NCBI RefSeq assembly: GCF_035918235.1
Contig: NZ_CP109485.1
Coordinates: forward strand, 8,099,001-8,163,000
Direction of reading: 5' to 3'
DNA: 64,000 bases
Source of the DNA: Streptomyces sp. NBC_01445
Lineage (GTDB): Bacteria > Actinomycetota > Actinomycetes > Streptomycetales > Streptomycetaceae
The notes beneath the pieces were generated by a model. That model had not been told where the DNA came from. It did not search any database and saw only the letters and a list, made by a program, of their open reading frames with translations. Position numbers and translations under genes: made by a program. Shown piece after piece: positions 10,635 to 18,723 of this stretch. Each line of letters starts with the position of its first letter. Positions within the stretch are counted from its first letter, which is position 1.

Positions 10635-11186
10635 TCACTGTGTGGGATACACCGGGCGCCACGGCAGCACCTTGAAGTCGCCGGTGCCCTTCTTGACCGT
10701 CTCGAAGGGCGCCGAGCCCAGGCACTGCGGCACCTTGTTCTTCTCCGTGTCGGGGCTCACCCAGCTGTATCCGACCCGGTCGTGCCGGCCGTCGTCCTGG
10801 ACGGTGATGCCGACCCGCTTCCCCTTGAAGGGGGTGTCGGAGTCGGTGACGACGCCTGTCATCACGGCCACCTTGCCGCCCGTCAGCAGGCAGTCGACCC
10901 GGCCTTTGGCCCAGCCGCCCTTGCCGTGCAGGTAGTGGCTGAAGGCGAAGGTGCCGTACGCCTTCTCCGGCTCCATGTTGTCCTTCGCCGCCAGGTGCGC
11001 GTCGAAGGTGAAGGTGATGTCGTCGCCGAGCGGCCGGTACAGCTTGGCCGAGCCGGTCAGCGCGGCGGCCTCCCGCTCCGCGTGCGGCCGGTGTGCGACC
11101 CCGTCGTCCGCGGTCGCCGCCGCCGGGCCCGCCGCTGCCGCCACCAGAAGTGCCGCTGTCGCCGTCAGGACGTGAATGCGCGCCAT
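10635..11186 (-). CDS. Secreted protein of unknown function, 183 aa
   Basis: A leftward gene with a clear Sec signal peptide (MARIHVLTATAALLVAAAAG, cleavage near AAA-TAD at about residue 26). The mature part is beta-rich: FTFDAHLAAKDN, AYGTFAFSHYLHG, GRVDCLLTGGKVAVMTGVV and VGITVQDDG. This alternating pattern with a G-x-V-x-C-L strand and a final F-x-V-L-P-W-R motif recurs in secreted actinobacterial proteins of unknown role. Two Cys residues could form a disulfide. It is convergent with the Lrp gene, only 4 nt away. No function can be assigned. Confidence 0.8.
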   Translation of the reverse strand: MARIHVLTATAALLVAAAAGPAAATADDGVAHRPHAEREAAALTGSAKLYRPLGDDITFTFDAHLAAKDNMEPEKAYGTFAFSHYLHGKGGWAKGRVDCLLTGGKVAVMTGVVTDSDTPFKGKRVGITVQDDGRHDRVGYSWVSPDTEKNKVPQCLGSAPFETVKKGTGDFKVLPWRPVYPTQ

Positions 11187-11344
11187 GGGATCCCCCTGAG
11201 TTCACCGTGCTCACCCGGTCCGTCCGGGCGGGATCACGATCCCGCGAAGGCGGCACCCGGCACGTCGGGCCACGGTCGGCTTCCCGCCTCCGCCGCGCGG
11301 CGGAGACCACCCCGTGCGGACTGCGACCAAAGGCTCACCCGGAC

Positions 11345-11410
11345 GCGCAACAAATCGCCGTCGACGGCCCCTGAGGCGCAACGGATCGTACGAGAAGACG
11401 CAACAGTCCC
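11345..11410 (+). promoter_or_regulatory. Three phased regulator boxes upstream of the amidase
   Basis: Boxes GCGCAACAAATCG (11345), GCGCAACGGATCG (11376) and ACGCAACAGTCCC (11398) repeat the motif found at 8454-8538, with steps of 31 and 22 nt. The last box ends 3 nt before the -35, the same geometry as at the permease promoter. Confidence 0.6.
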
Positions 11411-11413
11411 GTC

Positions 11414-11443
11414 TTGTCCCGTCGGTCCGCGGAAACGTACCGT
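11414..11443 (+). promoter_or_regulatory. Predicted promoter of the amidase-monooxygenase operon
   Basis: TTGTCC (11414-11419), an 18-nt spacer and TACCGT (11438-11443). About 50 nt of leader precede the amidase start. Confidence 0.5.
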
Positions 11444-11492
11444 CTTATCCGATCCCCCTCCCCCTTTTTTTCGCACGCTCCCTAGGACGCCC

Positions 11493-12290
11493 ATGCCGCC
11501 GCTGCGCACCGCCCTGCTCCAGAGCTCCGGCCGCCCCGGGTCCGTCGACGAGAACCTCAAGGTGCTCGATGACGCCGCCGGCCGCGCCGCCGCGACCGGA
11601 GCCCGGCTCCTGGCGGCCCCCGAGATGTTCCTGACCGGGTACGCGATCGGCGACGACGTGGCCCGCCTCGCCGAGCCCACCGACGGGCCCTCCGCGCAGG
11701 CCATCGCCGGGATCGCGGCCCGGCACGGCGTCGCCGTGGCGTACGGCTACCCGGAGCGCGACGGGGAGCTGGTGTTCAACTCGGCCCAGCTGATCGCCCC
11801 CGACGGCACCCGCCTCGCGAACTACCGCAAGACCCACCTCTTCGGCTGCTTCGAGCGCGACTCGTTCACGCCCGGCGACCAGGCCGTCGTCCAGGCCGAC
11901 CTCGACGGTGTCCGCATCGGCCTCATGATCTGTTACGACGTCGAGTTCCCGGAGAACGTGCGCGCGCACGCCCTCGCCGGCACCGACCTGCTCCTCGTAC
12001 CGACGGCCCAGATGCACCCGTACCAGTTCGTCGCCGAGTCCGTCGTCCCCGTGCGGGCCTTCGAGAACCAGATGTACGTCGCGTACGTCAACCGGGTCGG
12101 CCAGGAGGGGGAGTTCGAGTTCGTCGGGCTCTCCACGCTCGCCGGCCCCGACGGTGTCGCCCGGGCGCGCGCAGGCCGCGGCGACGAGCTGATCTGTGCC
12201 GACGTGGACCCCGCCTTCCTGGCCGCGTCCCGCGACGCCAACCCGTACCTCAGCGACCGCCGCCCGGGCCTGTACACGCCGCTGATCTGA
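11493..12290 (+). CDS. Carbon-nitrogen hydrolase, DavA-like 5-aminovaleramide/4-guanidinobutyramide amidase
   Basis: A 265-residue nitrilase-superfamily enzyme with the Glu-Lys-Cys triad visible in PEMFLTGYAIG (Glu), NYRKTHLFG (Lys) and MICYDVEFPENVR (Cys). It resembles Pseudomonas DavA, which hydrolyses the amide made by lysine 2-monooxygenase. The next gene encodes exactly such a monooxygenase, so the product amide is the likely substrate: 5-aminovaleramide from lysine or 4-guanidinobutyramide from arginine. ATG 11493 is chosen for the family start, with AGGA upstream; the longer open frame is not coding-like. Confidence 0.88.
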   Translation: MPPLRTALLQSSGRPGSVDENLKVLDDAAGRAAATGARLLAAPEMFLTGYAIGDDVARLAEPTDGPSAQAIAGIAARHGVAVAYGYPERDGELVFNSAQLIAPDGTRLANYRKTHLFGCFERDSFTPGDQAVVQADLDGVRIGLMICYDVEFPENVRAHALAGTDLLLVPTAQMHPYQFVAESVVPVRAFENQMYVAYVNRVGQEGEFEFVGLSTLAGPDGVARARAGRGDELICADVDPAFLAASRDANPYLSDRRPGLYTPLI

Positions 12291-12349
12291 GCCCCGAGCC
12301 GCCGCCCCGAACCTTCAGTACCTCAGTTCCCGCAAGGAGTCCGTACCCC

Positions 12350-14053
12350 ATGACGTCCACGGTGCCCAACGCCGTCCAGCACACCGACGCGCAGCCCCCC
12401 ATCACGATGTTCGGGCCGGACTTCCCGTACGCGTACGACGACTTCCTCGCGCACCCCGCGGGCCTCGGCCAGATACCGGCGACCGAGCACGGCACCGAGG
12501 TCGCGGTCATCGGCGGCGGCCTCTCCGGCATCGTCGCGGCGTACGAGCTGATGAAGATGGGTCTCAAGCCCGTCGTGTACGAGGCGGACGAGATCGGCGG
12601 CCGGCTGCGCACCGTCGGCTTCGAGGGCACCCCCTCCGAGGCCGCCGGGCTGACCGCGGAGATGGGCGCGATGCGGTTCCCGCCGTCGTCGACCGCGCTC
12701 CAGCACTACATCGACCTGGTGGGCCTCGAGACGCGGCCCTTCCCCAACCCGCTCGCCCCCGAGACCCCGTCGACCGTCGTCGACCTCAAGGGCGAGTCCC
12801 ACTACGCGAACACCGTCGACGACCTGCCGCAGGTCTACCGCGACGTCATGAACGCGTGGAACGCCTGCCTCGAAGAGGGCGCCGACTTCTCCGACATGAA
12901 CCAGGCCATGCGGGAGCGCGACGTGCCGCGCATCCGCGAGATCTGGTCGAAGCTCGTCGACAAGCTCGACAACCAGACGTTCTACGGGTTCCTCTGCGAC
13001 TCCGAGTCCTTCAAGTCCTTCCGGCACCGGGAGATCTTCGGGCAGGTCGGCTTCGGCACCGGTGGTTGGGACACCGACTTCCCGAACTCCATCCTGGAGA
13101 TCCTGCGCGTCGTCTACACCGAGGCCGACGACCACCACCGCGGCATCGTCGGCGGTTCCCAGCAGCTCCCGCTGCGCCTGTGGGAGCGCGAGCCGGAGAA
13201 GATCGTCCACTGGGCGTACGGCACCTCGCTCGCCGAGCTGCACGACAGTCGGAAGCCGCGCCCGGCCGTGACCCGCCTGCACCGCACTGCGGGCAACCGC
13301 ATCACGGTCACCGACGCGTCGGGTGACATCCGCACCTACCAGGCGGCGATCTTCACCGCACAGTCCTGGATGCTGCTGTCCAAGGTCGCGTGCGACGACT
13401 CGCTCTTCCCGATCGACCACTGGACGGCGATCGAGCGCACCCACTACATGGAGAGCTCGAAGCTCTTCGTCCCGGTCGACCGGCCGTTCTGGCTGGACAA
13501 GGACGAGGAGACCGGGCGGGACACGATGTCCATGACGCTCACCGACCGCATGACGCGCGGCACCTACCTGCTGGACGACGGTCCGGACAAGCCGGCCACC
13601 ATCTGCCTGTCGTACACGTGGTGCGACGACAGCCTGAAGTGGCTGCCTCTGTCGGCGAACGAGCGCATGGAGGTCATGCTCAAGTCGCTCGGCGAGATCT
13701 ATCCGAAGGTCGACATCAGGAAGCACATCATCGGCAACCCGGTGACCGTGTCCTGGGAGAACGAGCCCTACTTCATGGGCGCGTTCAAGGCGAACCTGCC
13801 GGGTCACTACCGCTACCAGCGCCGCCTGTTCACGCACTTCATGCAGGACCGCCTCCCCGAGGACAAGCGGGGCATCTTCCTCGCGGGCGACGACATCTCC
13901 TGGACGGCGGGCTGGGCCGAGGGCGCCGTGCAGACCGCGCTCAACGCCGTCTGGGGCGTGATGCACCAGCTCGGCGGCGCGACGGACGGCACGAACCCCG
14001 GCCCCGGCGACGTGTACGACGAGATCGCTCCGGTCGAGCTGCCGGAGGACTGA
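12350..14053 (+). CDS. Flavin amino-acid 2-monooxygenase, DavB-like (lysine or arginine)
   Basis: A 567-residue FAD enzyme of the amine-oxidase superfamily. It has the N-terminal FGPDFPYAYDDFLAHPAGLG segment, the dinucleotide-binding VAVIGGGLSGIVAAYELMKM (from about residue 50), EMGAMRFPPSS, QVGFGTGGWDTDFPNS and a C-terminal flavin motif around FLAGDDISWTAGWAEGAVQT. Length and all these segments match lysine 2-monooxygenase (DavB), which oxidatively decarboxylates lysine to 5-aminovaleramide; Streptomyces are also known to degrade arginine by an analogous oxygenase route to 4-guanidinobutyramide. The sequence does not tell which is preferred. It follows the amidase by about 60 nt and ends at a strong bidirectional terminator. 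Confidence 0.88.
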   Translation: MTSTVPNAVQHTDAQPPITMFGPDFPYAYDDFLAHPAGLGQIPATEHGTEVAVIGGGLSGIVAAYELMKMGLKPVVYEADEIGGRLRTVGFEGTPSEAAGLTAEMGAMRFPPSSTALQHYIDLVGLETRPFPNPLAPETPSTVVDLKGESHYANTVDDLPQVYRDVMNAWNACLEEGADFSDMNQAMRERDVPRIREIWSKLVDKLDNQTFYGFLCDSESFKSFRHREIFGQVGFGTGGWDTDFPNSILEILRVVYTEADDHHRGIVGGSQQLPLRLWEREPEKIVHWAYGTSLAELHDSRKPRPAVTRLHRTAGNRITVTDASGDIRTYQAAIFTAQSWMLLSKVACDDSLFPIDHWTAIERTHYMESSKLFVPVDRPFWLDKDEETGRDTMSMTLTDRMTRGTYLLDDGPDKPATICLSYTWCDDSLKWLPLSANERMEVMLKSLGEIYPKVDIRKHIIGNPVTVSWENEPYFMGAFKANLPGHYRYQRRLFTHFMQDRLPEDKRGIFLAGDDISWTAGWAEGAVQTALNAVWGVMHQLGGATDGTNPGPGDVYDEIAPVELPED

Positions 14054-14058
14054 CGGGC

Positions 14059-14090
14059 GTGCGGGCCCCGGCAGGAGCCGGGGCCCGCAC
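14059..14090. terminator. Bidirectional terminator
   Basis: A perfect 14-bp stem (GTGCGGGCCCCGGC at 14059-14072; GCCGGGGCCCGCAC at 14077-14090) with a 4-nt loop lies between the convergent monooxygenase and LLM genes. Confidence 0.8.
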
Positions 14091-14093
14091 CGC

Positions 14094-15023
14094 TCAGACC
14101 CCGGCCGCGCGTGCCGCCGTGAACACCTCGGCCGCGACATCCGTCAGCTCGTCGGCGTCGCGGACGAGGCCCTGGAGGTCGATCAGGATCTCCTCGAGGC
14201 CCACCGCGTTGTGCGCGGCCAGGTCCTCGACGATCTGCGCGACGCTGCCCTGGAACGGGCGGCGGTCGTCGCCCTTGTACTCGTCCCGCGTGTAGACCGT
14301 GTTCACCCGCAGCACGCTCTGGATGGGCTCCTTGCGGCCGCGCTCCTCGGCCAGTTCCTGCAGATTCCGCCACTGCTCGGCGAGCTGCTCGGCGCCCGCG
14401 GCCCCCGGCATCCAGCCGTCCGCGCGGTCCACGAGCCGGCGTGCGGCCTTCGGGCTGTTCGCCGGCAGGAGCACCGGGATCGGCCCGGCGGGCTTCGGCC
14501 CCACCACGGACGGCGCGATCGTCGTGAGCTCACCCTCGTAACTCACCGGGTCGGGGCCCCACACGGCCTCGAACACGTCGAGCAGCTCGTCCAGGACCTG
14601 GCCTCGCTTCTCGAACGGGGCCACGGAAGCGGCCGCGTACTCGTCGTGGGACCACCCCGTGCCGATGCCCGCGACGACGCGGCCACCGCTCGCCGCGTCC
14701 AACGAGGCCAGGGCGCGCGCCAGTTGGAACGGCACGTGCAGAGGGCCGACAAGCACGCTCGTGCCGAGCCTGGCCCGCTCGGTGACGGCGGCGGCCAGGG
14801 TGAGCGAGACCAGCGGGTCGGCGACCGAGCGGTACTGGTCCGGCCAGGGGAGGCCCGGAACCCCGTACAGGCCCTGGCGGGCGGGCTCGGGGAAGAGGAT
14901 CCGCTCGAAGACCCACAGGCTCTCGTAGCCGATCTCCTCGGCGGCGCGTGCCACCGCCGGGATGTCGCGCCCGATGTCGTACTGCTTCATCTGGGGGAGG
15001 CTGAGGCCGAGTCGGGTCGCCAT
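14094..15023 (-). CDS. LLM-class F420- or FMN-dependent oxidoreductase
   Basis: A 309-residue luciferase-like TIM barrel. Typical segments: RLGLSLPQM at the start, AAEEIGYESLWVFERILFPE, RARLGTSVLVGPLHVPFQLARAL, SGGRVVAGIGTGW and ADGWMPG. Most actinobacterial members use F420; the substrate is unknown. ATG 15023 is chosen because AAGGAG lies 8 nt upstream. It is convergent with the monooxygenase operon. One box-like sequence (ACGCAAGCGATCC on the minus strand, 15051-15063) sits just upstream, so it may belong to the same regulon, although the distance to the start is short. Confidence 0.88.
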   Translation of the reverse strand: MATRLGLSLPQMKQYDIGRDIPAVARAAEEIGYESLWVFERILFPEPARQGLYGVPGLPWPDQYRSVADPLVSLTLAAAVTERARLGTSVLVGPLHVPFQLARALASLDAASGGRVVAGIGTGWSHDEYAAASVAPFEKRGQVLDELLDVFEAVWGPDPVSYEGELTTIAPSVVGPKPAGPIPVLLPANSPKAARRLVDRADGWMPGAAGAEQLAEQWRNLQELAEERGRKEPIQSVLRVNTVYTRDEYKGDDRRPFQGSVAQIVEDLAAHNAVGLEEILIDLQGLVRDADELTDVAAEVFTAARAAGV

Positions 15024-15127
15024 GCCGGTGCTCCTTCGCGTTCGCATCAGGGATCGCTTGCGTAACTCCTCGTCAACGTACAGCGATCACGTGGGAGTTC
15101 CGTGGCGAAGGCGGGCGCGTGGCCGAA

Positions 15128-15832
15128 TCAGTCCGGCAGGGGGGTGAGCATCATGCGGCCCACCAGGCCCACCGAGGTGTCGAGGCGCCGGACGAACTCC
15201 TCGGTGACGTCCGGGAATTCACGCAGCACCCACAGGGCGCGGGCCGCGGCCCAGGCGCCGTCCCTGGCGCGCTCCAGGGTCCAGGAGCCGAGCAGATGGG
15301 TGAGGGGATCGGCGATCTGGAGCAGATCGGGGCCCGGCATCAGATCTTCGCGGATGCGCTCCTCCAGCGAGACGAGGAGATCGCCCACGCGGTCGAACTC
15401 ATCCTCCACGTCCGCCGGTTCGCAGCCGAGCGTACGGCAGGTGTCCACGACGGCGAGCGCAAGATCGTGGCCGATGTGCGCATTGATGCCCGCGAGCGCG
15501 AACTGCAGGGGGCGTACCCCGGGATGGCGCCGGTACTGGAGCAGCGGACGCCAGCAGGCGGGCGGACGGTGGTCCGTGGAGCGGGTTTCGACGGCGGCCA
15601 GATAGCGCCCGGCGAAGCGAACGTCCAGCGTGGCCGCGGCTTCGGTGTCGGCGAACCGGCCGCCGTCGATGTGCCGGTCGACCTCTTCCGTGACGGACAG
15701 ATAGACCCGGTTGAAGACGGCCACACCGTCGCAGGCGGGCCAGGACGCGGCCAGCTCACGCATCCGGGCCACCACGGAGTCGACCCCGCGCGCGGCGGGC
15801 GTGCACTTCGCGAACCGTTCCAACTGCGCCAT
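15128..15832 (-). CDS. DUF5995 family protein
   Basis: A 234-residue cytoplasmic protein without signal peptide. Segments VFNRVYLSVTEEV, FADTEAAATLDVRFAGRYL, WRPLLQYR and the His-containing FALAGINAHIGHDLALAVV match the DUF5995 pattern as remembered; the function of the family is unknown. The conserved INAHIGHDL could be a metal or haem site, but this is speculation. It starts at ATG 15832 and is divergent from the GH6 gene. Confidence 0.82.
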   Translation of the reverse strand: MAQLERFAKCTPAARGVDSVVARMRELAASWPACDGVAVFNRVYLSVTEEVDRHIDGGRFADTEAAATLDVRFAGRYLAAVETRSTDHRPPACWRPLLQYRRHPGVRPLQFALAGINAHIGHDLALAVVDTCRTLGCEPADVEDEFDRVGDLLVSLEERIREDLMPGPDLLQIADPLTHLLGSWTLERARDGAWAAARALWVLREFPDVTEEFVRRLDTSVGLVGRMMLTPLPD

Positions 15833-15940
15833 GGGGGCAGGTTCTCAAGCCTAGGCTGGCGCGCGCGCAGCCTGGCCGGGGGCTTCCCCAGAACGGGGGA
15901 ACGGGCCGGGGTCTGTGCGTGGGGGGAAGGGGAGAACAGC

Positions 15941-17131
15941 GTGTCAGGCTTACGTGCGCAGCGACTGGCCGAGCGTCGCGCCGAGCGCAGGGGCGCCGCC
16001 CGCAGGGGCGCCATGGCGGCGGCCGCGTCGGTGGTCGCCGCGGTCGGGGTGGTCGCCGGGATGGTGTCGGCGCTCGACGGGTCCGAGGGCGGCGACGTGG
16101 CCCGGCCCCGCGCGACGCGGTCGCCCGACCTGCTGCCGCTGCCGGCCGTGCCGAGCGCGACATCTGCCTCGGCCTCGCCCAGCCCGTCGGCCGGCCCTTC
16201 GCGGACCGCGAGGAAGAAGCCGACGCCCACTCCCAAGGCGTCCGACGGCCGGTCCGCGGCGCCCGCCTCCACACGCCTGTACCGGCACACCGACTCCCAA
16301 GTGCTCGACTGGGTGAGGACCCATCGCTCGGACCCGCGGCGCGCCCTCATCGAGTCCCGGATCGCCGACCGGCCAGCCGCGGTCTGGTTCGCCGACTTCC
16401 GGCCCGGCACCGTCACGTCCCGGGTGCGCGCGGTGACGTCCACGGCGGCGCGCGAGGGCCGGGTCCCGGTGCTCGTGCCGTACGCGATACCCGAGCGCGA
16501 CTGCGGAGGCGCGTCGGAGGGCGGGGCGCCGGACATCGCCGCGTACGACAGCTGGGCCCGGAAGTTCGCGGCGGGCCTCGGCTCCGGCGAGGTCGTCCTG
16601 ATCCTCGAACCCGACGCGCTCTCCCAGACCGAGTGCCTCTCCGTCGGGCAGCTCGCCGACCGTTACGCGGCGCTGGCCCGCGCGGGCCGCGCCTTCAAGT
16701 CCGCGAACCCCAGGGCCCGGGTGTACTACGACGCCGGGCACTCCGACTGGAACCCCGCCGGTACTCAGGCGGCCCGGCTGCGTGCGGCGGGCGCCGCGTC
16801 GCCCGACTCGTCGGACGGCGTTTTCACGAACGTCTCCAATTTCAACCGCACGTCCGCCGAAGTGGCCTACGCCCGCCGGGTCCTGGTGGCGATGGGCGGC
16901 CCGCCGTCCCTGGGCGCCGTGATCGACACCAGCCGCAACGGCAACGGCGCCCCGGCGAACGGCGCGTGGTGTGACCCCTCGGGCCGCAAACTGGGGCAGG
17001 CGCCGACCCTGCGCACCGGGGAGCGCGGGATCGACGCCTACTTGTGGGTGAAGCTGCCGGGGGAGTCGGACGGCTGCAAGGGCGAGCCGGGATCGTTCGC
17101 CCCTGACTACGCCTACGACTTGGCGGACTGA
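15941..17131 (+). CDS. Glycoside hydrolase family 6 (endoglucanase/cellobiohydrolase-like), exported
   Basis: A 396-residue protein with an N-terminal basic stretch and hydrophobic segment (about residues 27-46, signal anchor or signal peptide), a Ser/Pro/Ala-rich linker (about 55-110) and a GH6 catalytic domain. Both GH6 signatures are present: VPYAIPERDCGGASEGG and LILEPDALSQ, each carrying a catalytic Asp. WNPAG, NVSNF and a WCDPSGRKLG loop follow. GH6 enzymes invert beta-1,4-glucan bonds; no cellulose-binding module is present, so a soluble or cell-attached substrate is possible. GTG 15941 has GGGGAG upstream. Its end overlaps the convergent permease by 19 nt. Confidence 0.9.
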   Translation: MSGLRAQRLAERRAERRGAARRGAMAAAASVVAAVGVVAGMVSALDGSEGGDVARPRATRSPDLLPLPAVPSATSASASPSPSAGPSRTARKKPTPTPKASDGRSAAPASTRLYRHTDSQVLDWVRTHRSDPRRALIESRIADRPAAVWFADFRPGTVTSRVRAVTSTAAREGRVPVLVPYAIPERDCGGASEGGAPDIAAYDSWARKFAAGLGSGEVVLILEPDALSQTECLSVGQLADRYAALARAGRAFKSANPRARVYYDAGHSDWNPAGTQAARLRAAGAASPDSSDGVFTNVSNFNRTSAEVAYARRVLVAMGGPPSLGAVIDTSRNGNGAPANGAWCDPSGRKLGQAPTLRTGERGIDAYLWVKLPGESDGCKGEPGSFAPDYAYDLAD

Positions 17132-18519
17132 CCGCCGTCGTCCGAGGACGGCTCGTCGTACGTCGAGGTCCCCTCGTCGAGCAGCGGCTCCTGCGTCTTG
17201 AGGTGCGCGGGGGCCATGGCCCGCAGTGCGTGGTAGCCGGTGATGACGACGATCGTGCCGAGGGCGATGCCGCTCAGCGAGAAGTTGTCGGTGAACTTCA
17301 GGGACACGTTGCCGATGCCGATGATGATGCCCGCGGCGGCCGGGACGAGGTTCAGCGGATTGCGCAGGTCGACCTTGGCGTTGATCCAGATCTGGGCGCC
17401 GAGCAGGCCGATCATGCCGTAGAGGATGACGGTGATGCCGCCGAGCACGCCGCCCGGGATGGCGGCCACGATCGCGCCGAACTTCGGGCACACGCCGAAG
17501 AGCAGGGCGAAACAGGCGGCGGCCCAGTACGCGGCGGTCGAGTAGACGCGGGTCGCGGCCATCACGCCGATGTTCTCGGAGTACGTCGTGTTGGGCGGGC
17601 CGCCGACCGCGGTGGAGAGCATGGAGCCGACGCCGTCGGCGGAGATCGCCGTGCCGAGCTTGTCGTCGAGGTTGTGGCCGGTCATCTCGCCGACGGCCTT
17701 GACGTGTCCGGCGTTCTCGGCGATCAGCGCGATCACGACGGGCAGCGCTACGAGGATCGCCGACCACTGGAACGAGGGGGCGTGGAAGGAGGGCAGGCCG
17801 ATCCAGTCGGCCTTGCCGACGGCGGACACGTCGAGGCGCCAGTGGTCGACGGCCTCGGTGCCGCCGGTGACCGAGTGGATCTTGCCGAAGACGCGATCGA
17901 AGACCCAGGAGATGCCGTAGCCGAAGAGCAGCCCGAGGAAGATCGCGATGCGCGACCAGAAACCGCGCAGGCAGACCACGGCCAAACCGGTGAACAGCAT
18001 CACCAGAAGCGCGGTCCACTGGTCCTGCGGCCAGTACGTCGATGCCGTCACCGGCGCGAGGTTGAAGCCGATCAGCATGACGACCGCGCCGGTGACGATC
18101 GGAGGCATCGTGGCGTGGATGATCCGCGCGCCGAACTTCTGCACGGCGAGCCCCACCAGGAACAGCGCGGCGCCGACCACGAACACCGCTCCGGTCACCG
18201 TGGCGCTGGACCCGCCCTGCGCCCGGATCACGGCGGCGACGCCGACGAAGGAGAGCGAGCAGCCGAGATAGCTGGGCACCCGGCCGCGGGTGGCGAGCAG
18301 GAAGATCACGGTCGAGACGCCGGACATCATGATCGCGAGGTTCGGGTCGAGACCCATCAGGACGGGCGCCACGAAGGAGGCGCCGAACATCGCGACCACG
18401 TGCTGAGCGCCGAGCCCGAACGTGCGCGGCCAGGACAGCCGCTCGTCCGGGCGCACGACGGCGCCTGGAGCCGGGGTGCGCCCGTCGCCGTGAAGTTTCC
18501 AGCGCACACCGAGGTCCAT
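17113..18519 (-). CDS. NCS2-family uracil/xanthine permease
   Basis: A 468-residue membrane transporter with 12-14 spans. The NCS2 features are the GLGAQHVVAMFGASFVAPVL first span with its Gln-His pair, and IALIAENAGHVKAVGEM with the substrate-binding Glu. AVGGPPNTTYSENIGVMAAT follows, typical of UraA/uracil-xanthine permeases. It probably imports uracil by proton symport. ATG 18519 begins the conserved part; the frame continues upstream without conserved-looking sequence. It is divergent from the alginate-lyase-like gene. Confidence 0.92.
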   Translation of the reverse strand: MDLGVRWKLHGDGRTPAPGAVVRPDERLSWPRTFGLGAQHVVAMFGASFVAPVLMGLDPNLAIMMSGVSTVIFLLATRGRVPSYLGCSLSFVGVAAVIRAQGGSSATVTGAVFVVGAALFLVGLAVQKFGARIIHATMPPIVTGAVVMLIGFNLAPVTASTYWPQDQWTALLVMLFTGLAVVCLRGFWSRIAIFLGLLFGYGISWVFDRVFGKIHSVTGGTEAVDHWRLDVSAVGKADWIGLPSFHAPSFQWSAILVALPVVIALIAENAGHVKAVGEMTGHNLDDKLGTAISADGVGSMLSTAVGGPPNTTYSENIGVMAATRVYSTAAYWAAACFALLFGVCPKFGAIVAAIPGGVLGGITVILYGMIGLLGAQIWINAKVDLRNPLNLVPAAAGIIIGIGNVSLKFTDNFSLSGIALGTIVVITGYHALRAMAPAHLKTQEPLLDEGTSTYDEPSSDDGGQSAKS

Positions 18520-18645
18520 GTGAGTTCTGCTTTCTGTGGTGCTTTTGTGGCTCGAAATGATCGCCGCCATGTTAATGCGCCGTAAGGCCCTTTTCGCGCC
18601 ACGGCCGACGGCCTCGATCCCATCCATGAATCCCTGTCAGGGGCA

Positions 18646-18674
18646 TTGTCACGCCCACCTCGGAGCTCTACGCT
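18646..18674 (+). promoter_or_regulatory. Predicted promoter of the alginate-lyase-like gene
   Basis: TTGTCA (18646-18651), a 17-nt spacer and TACGCT (18669-18674), about 50 nt before the start codon. Confidence 0.5.
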
Positions 18675-18723
18675 CGCACGGCTCAATCCATGAACGTCGT
18701 TCAGATATGTGATGGGAGTTGTG

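Noticed and set aside
15119..15940. In-frame extension upstream of the GH6 gene
   Set aside because: This stretch is antisense to the DUF5995 gene, and the GH6 protein has its own start and signal region at 15941.
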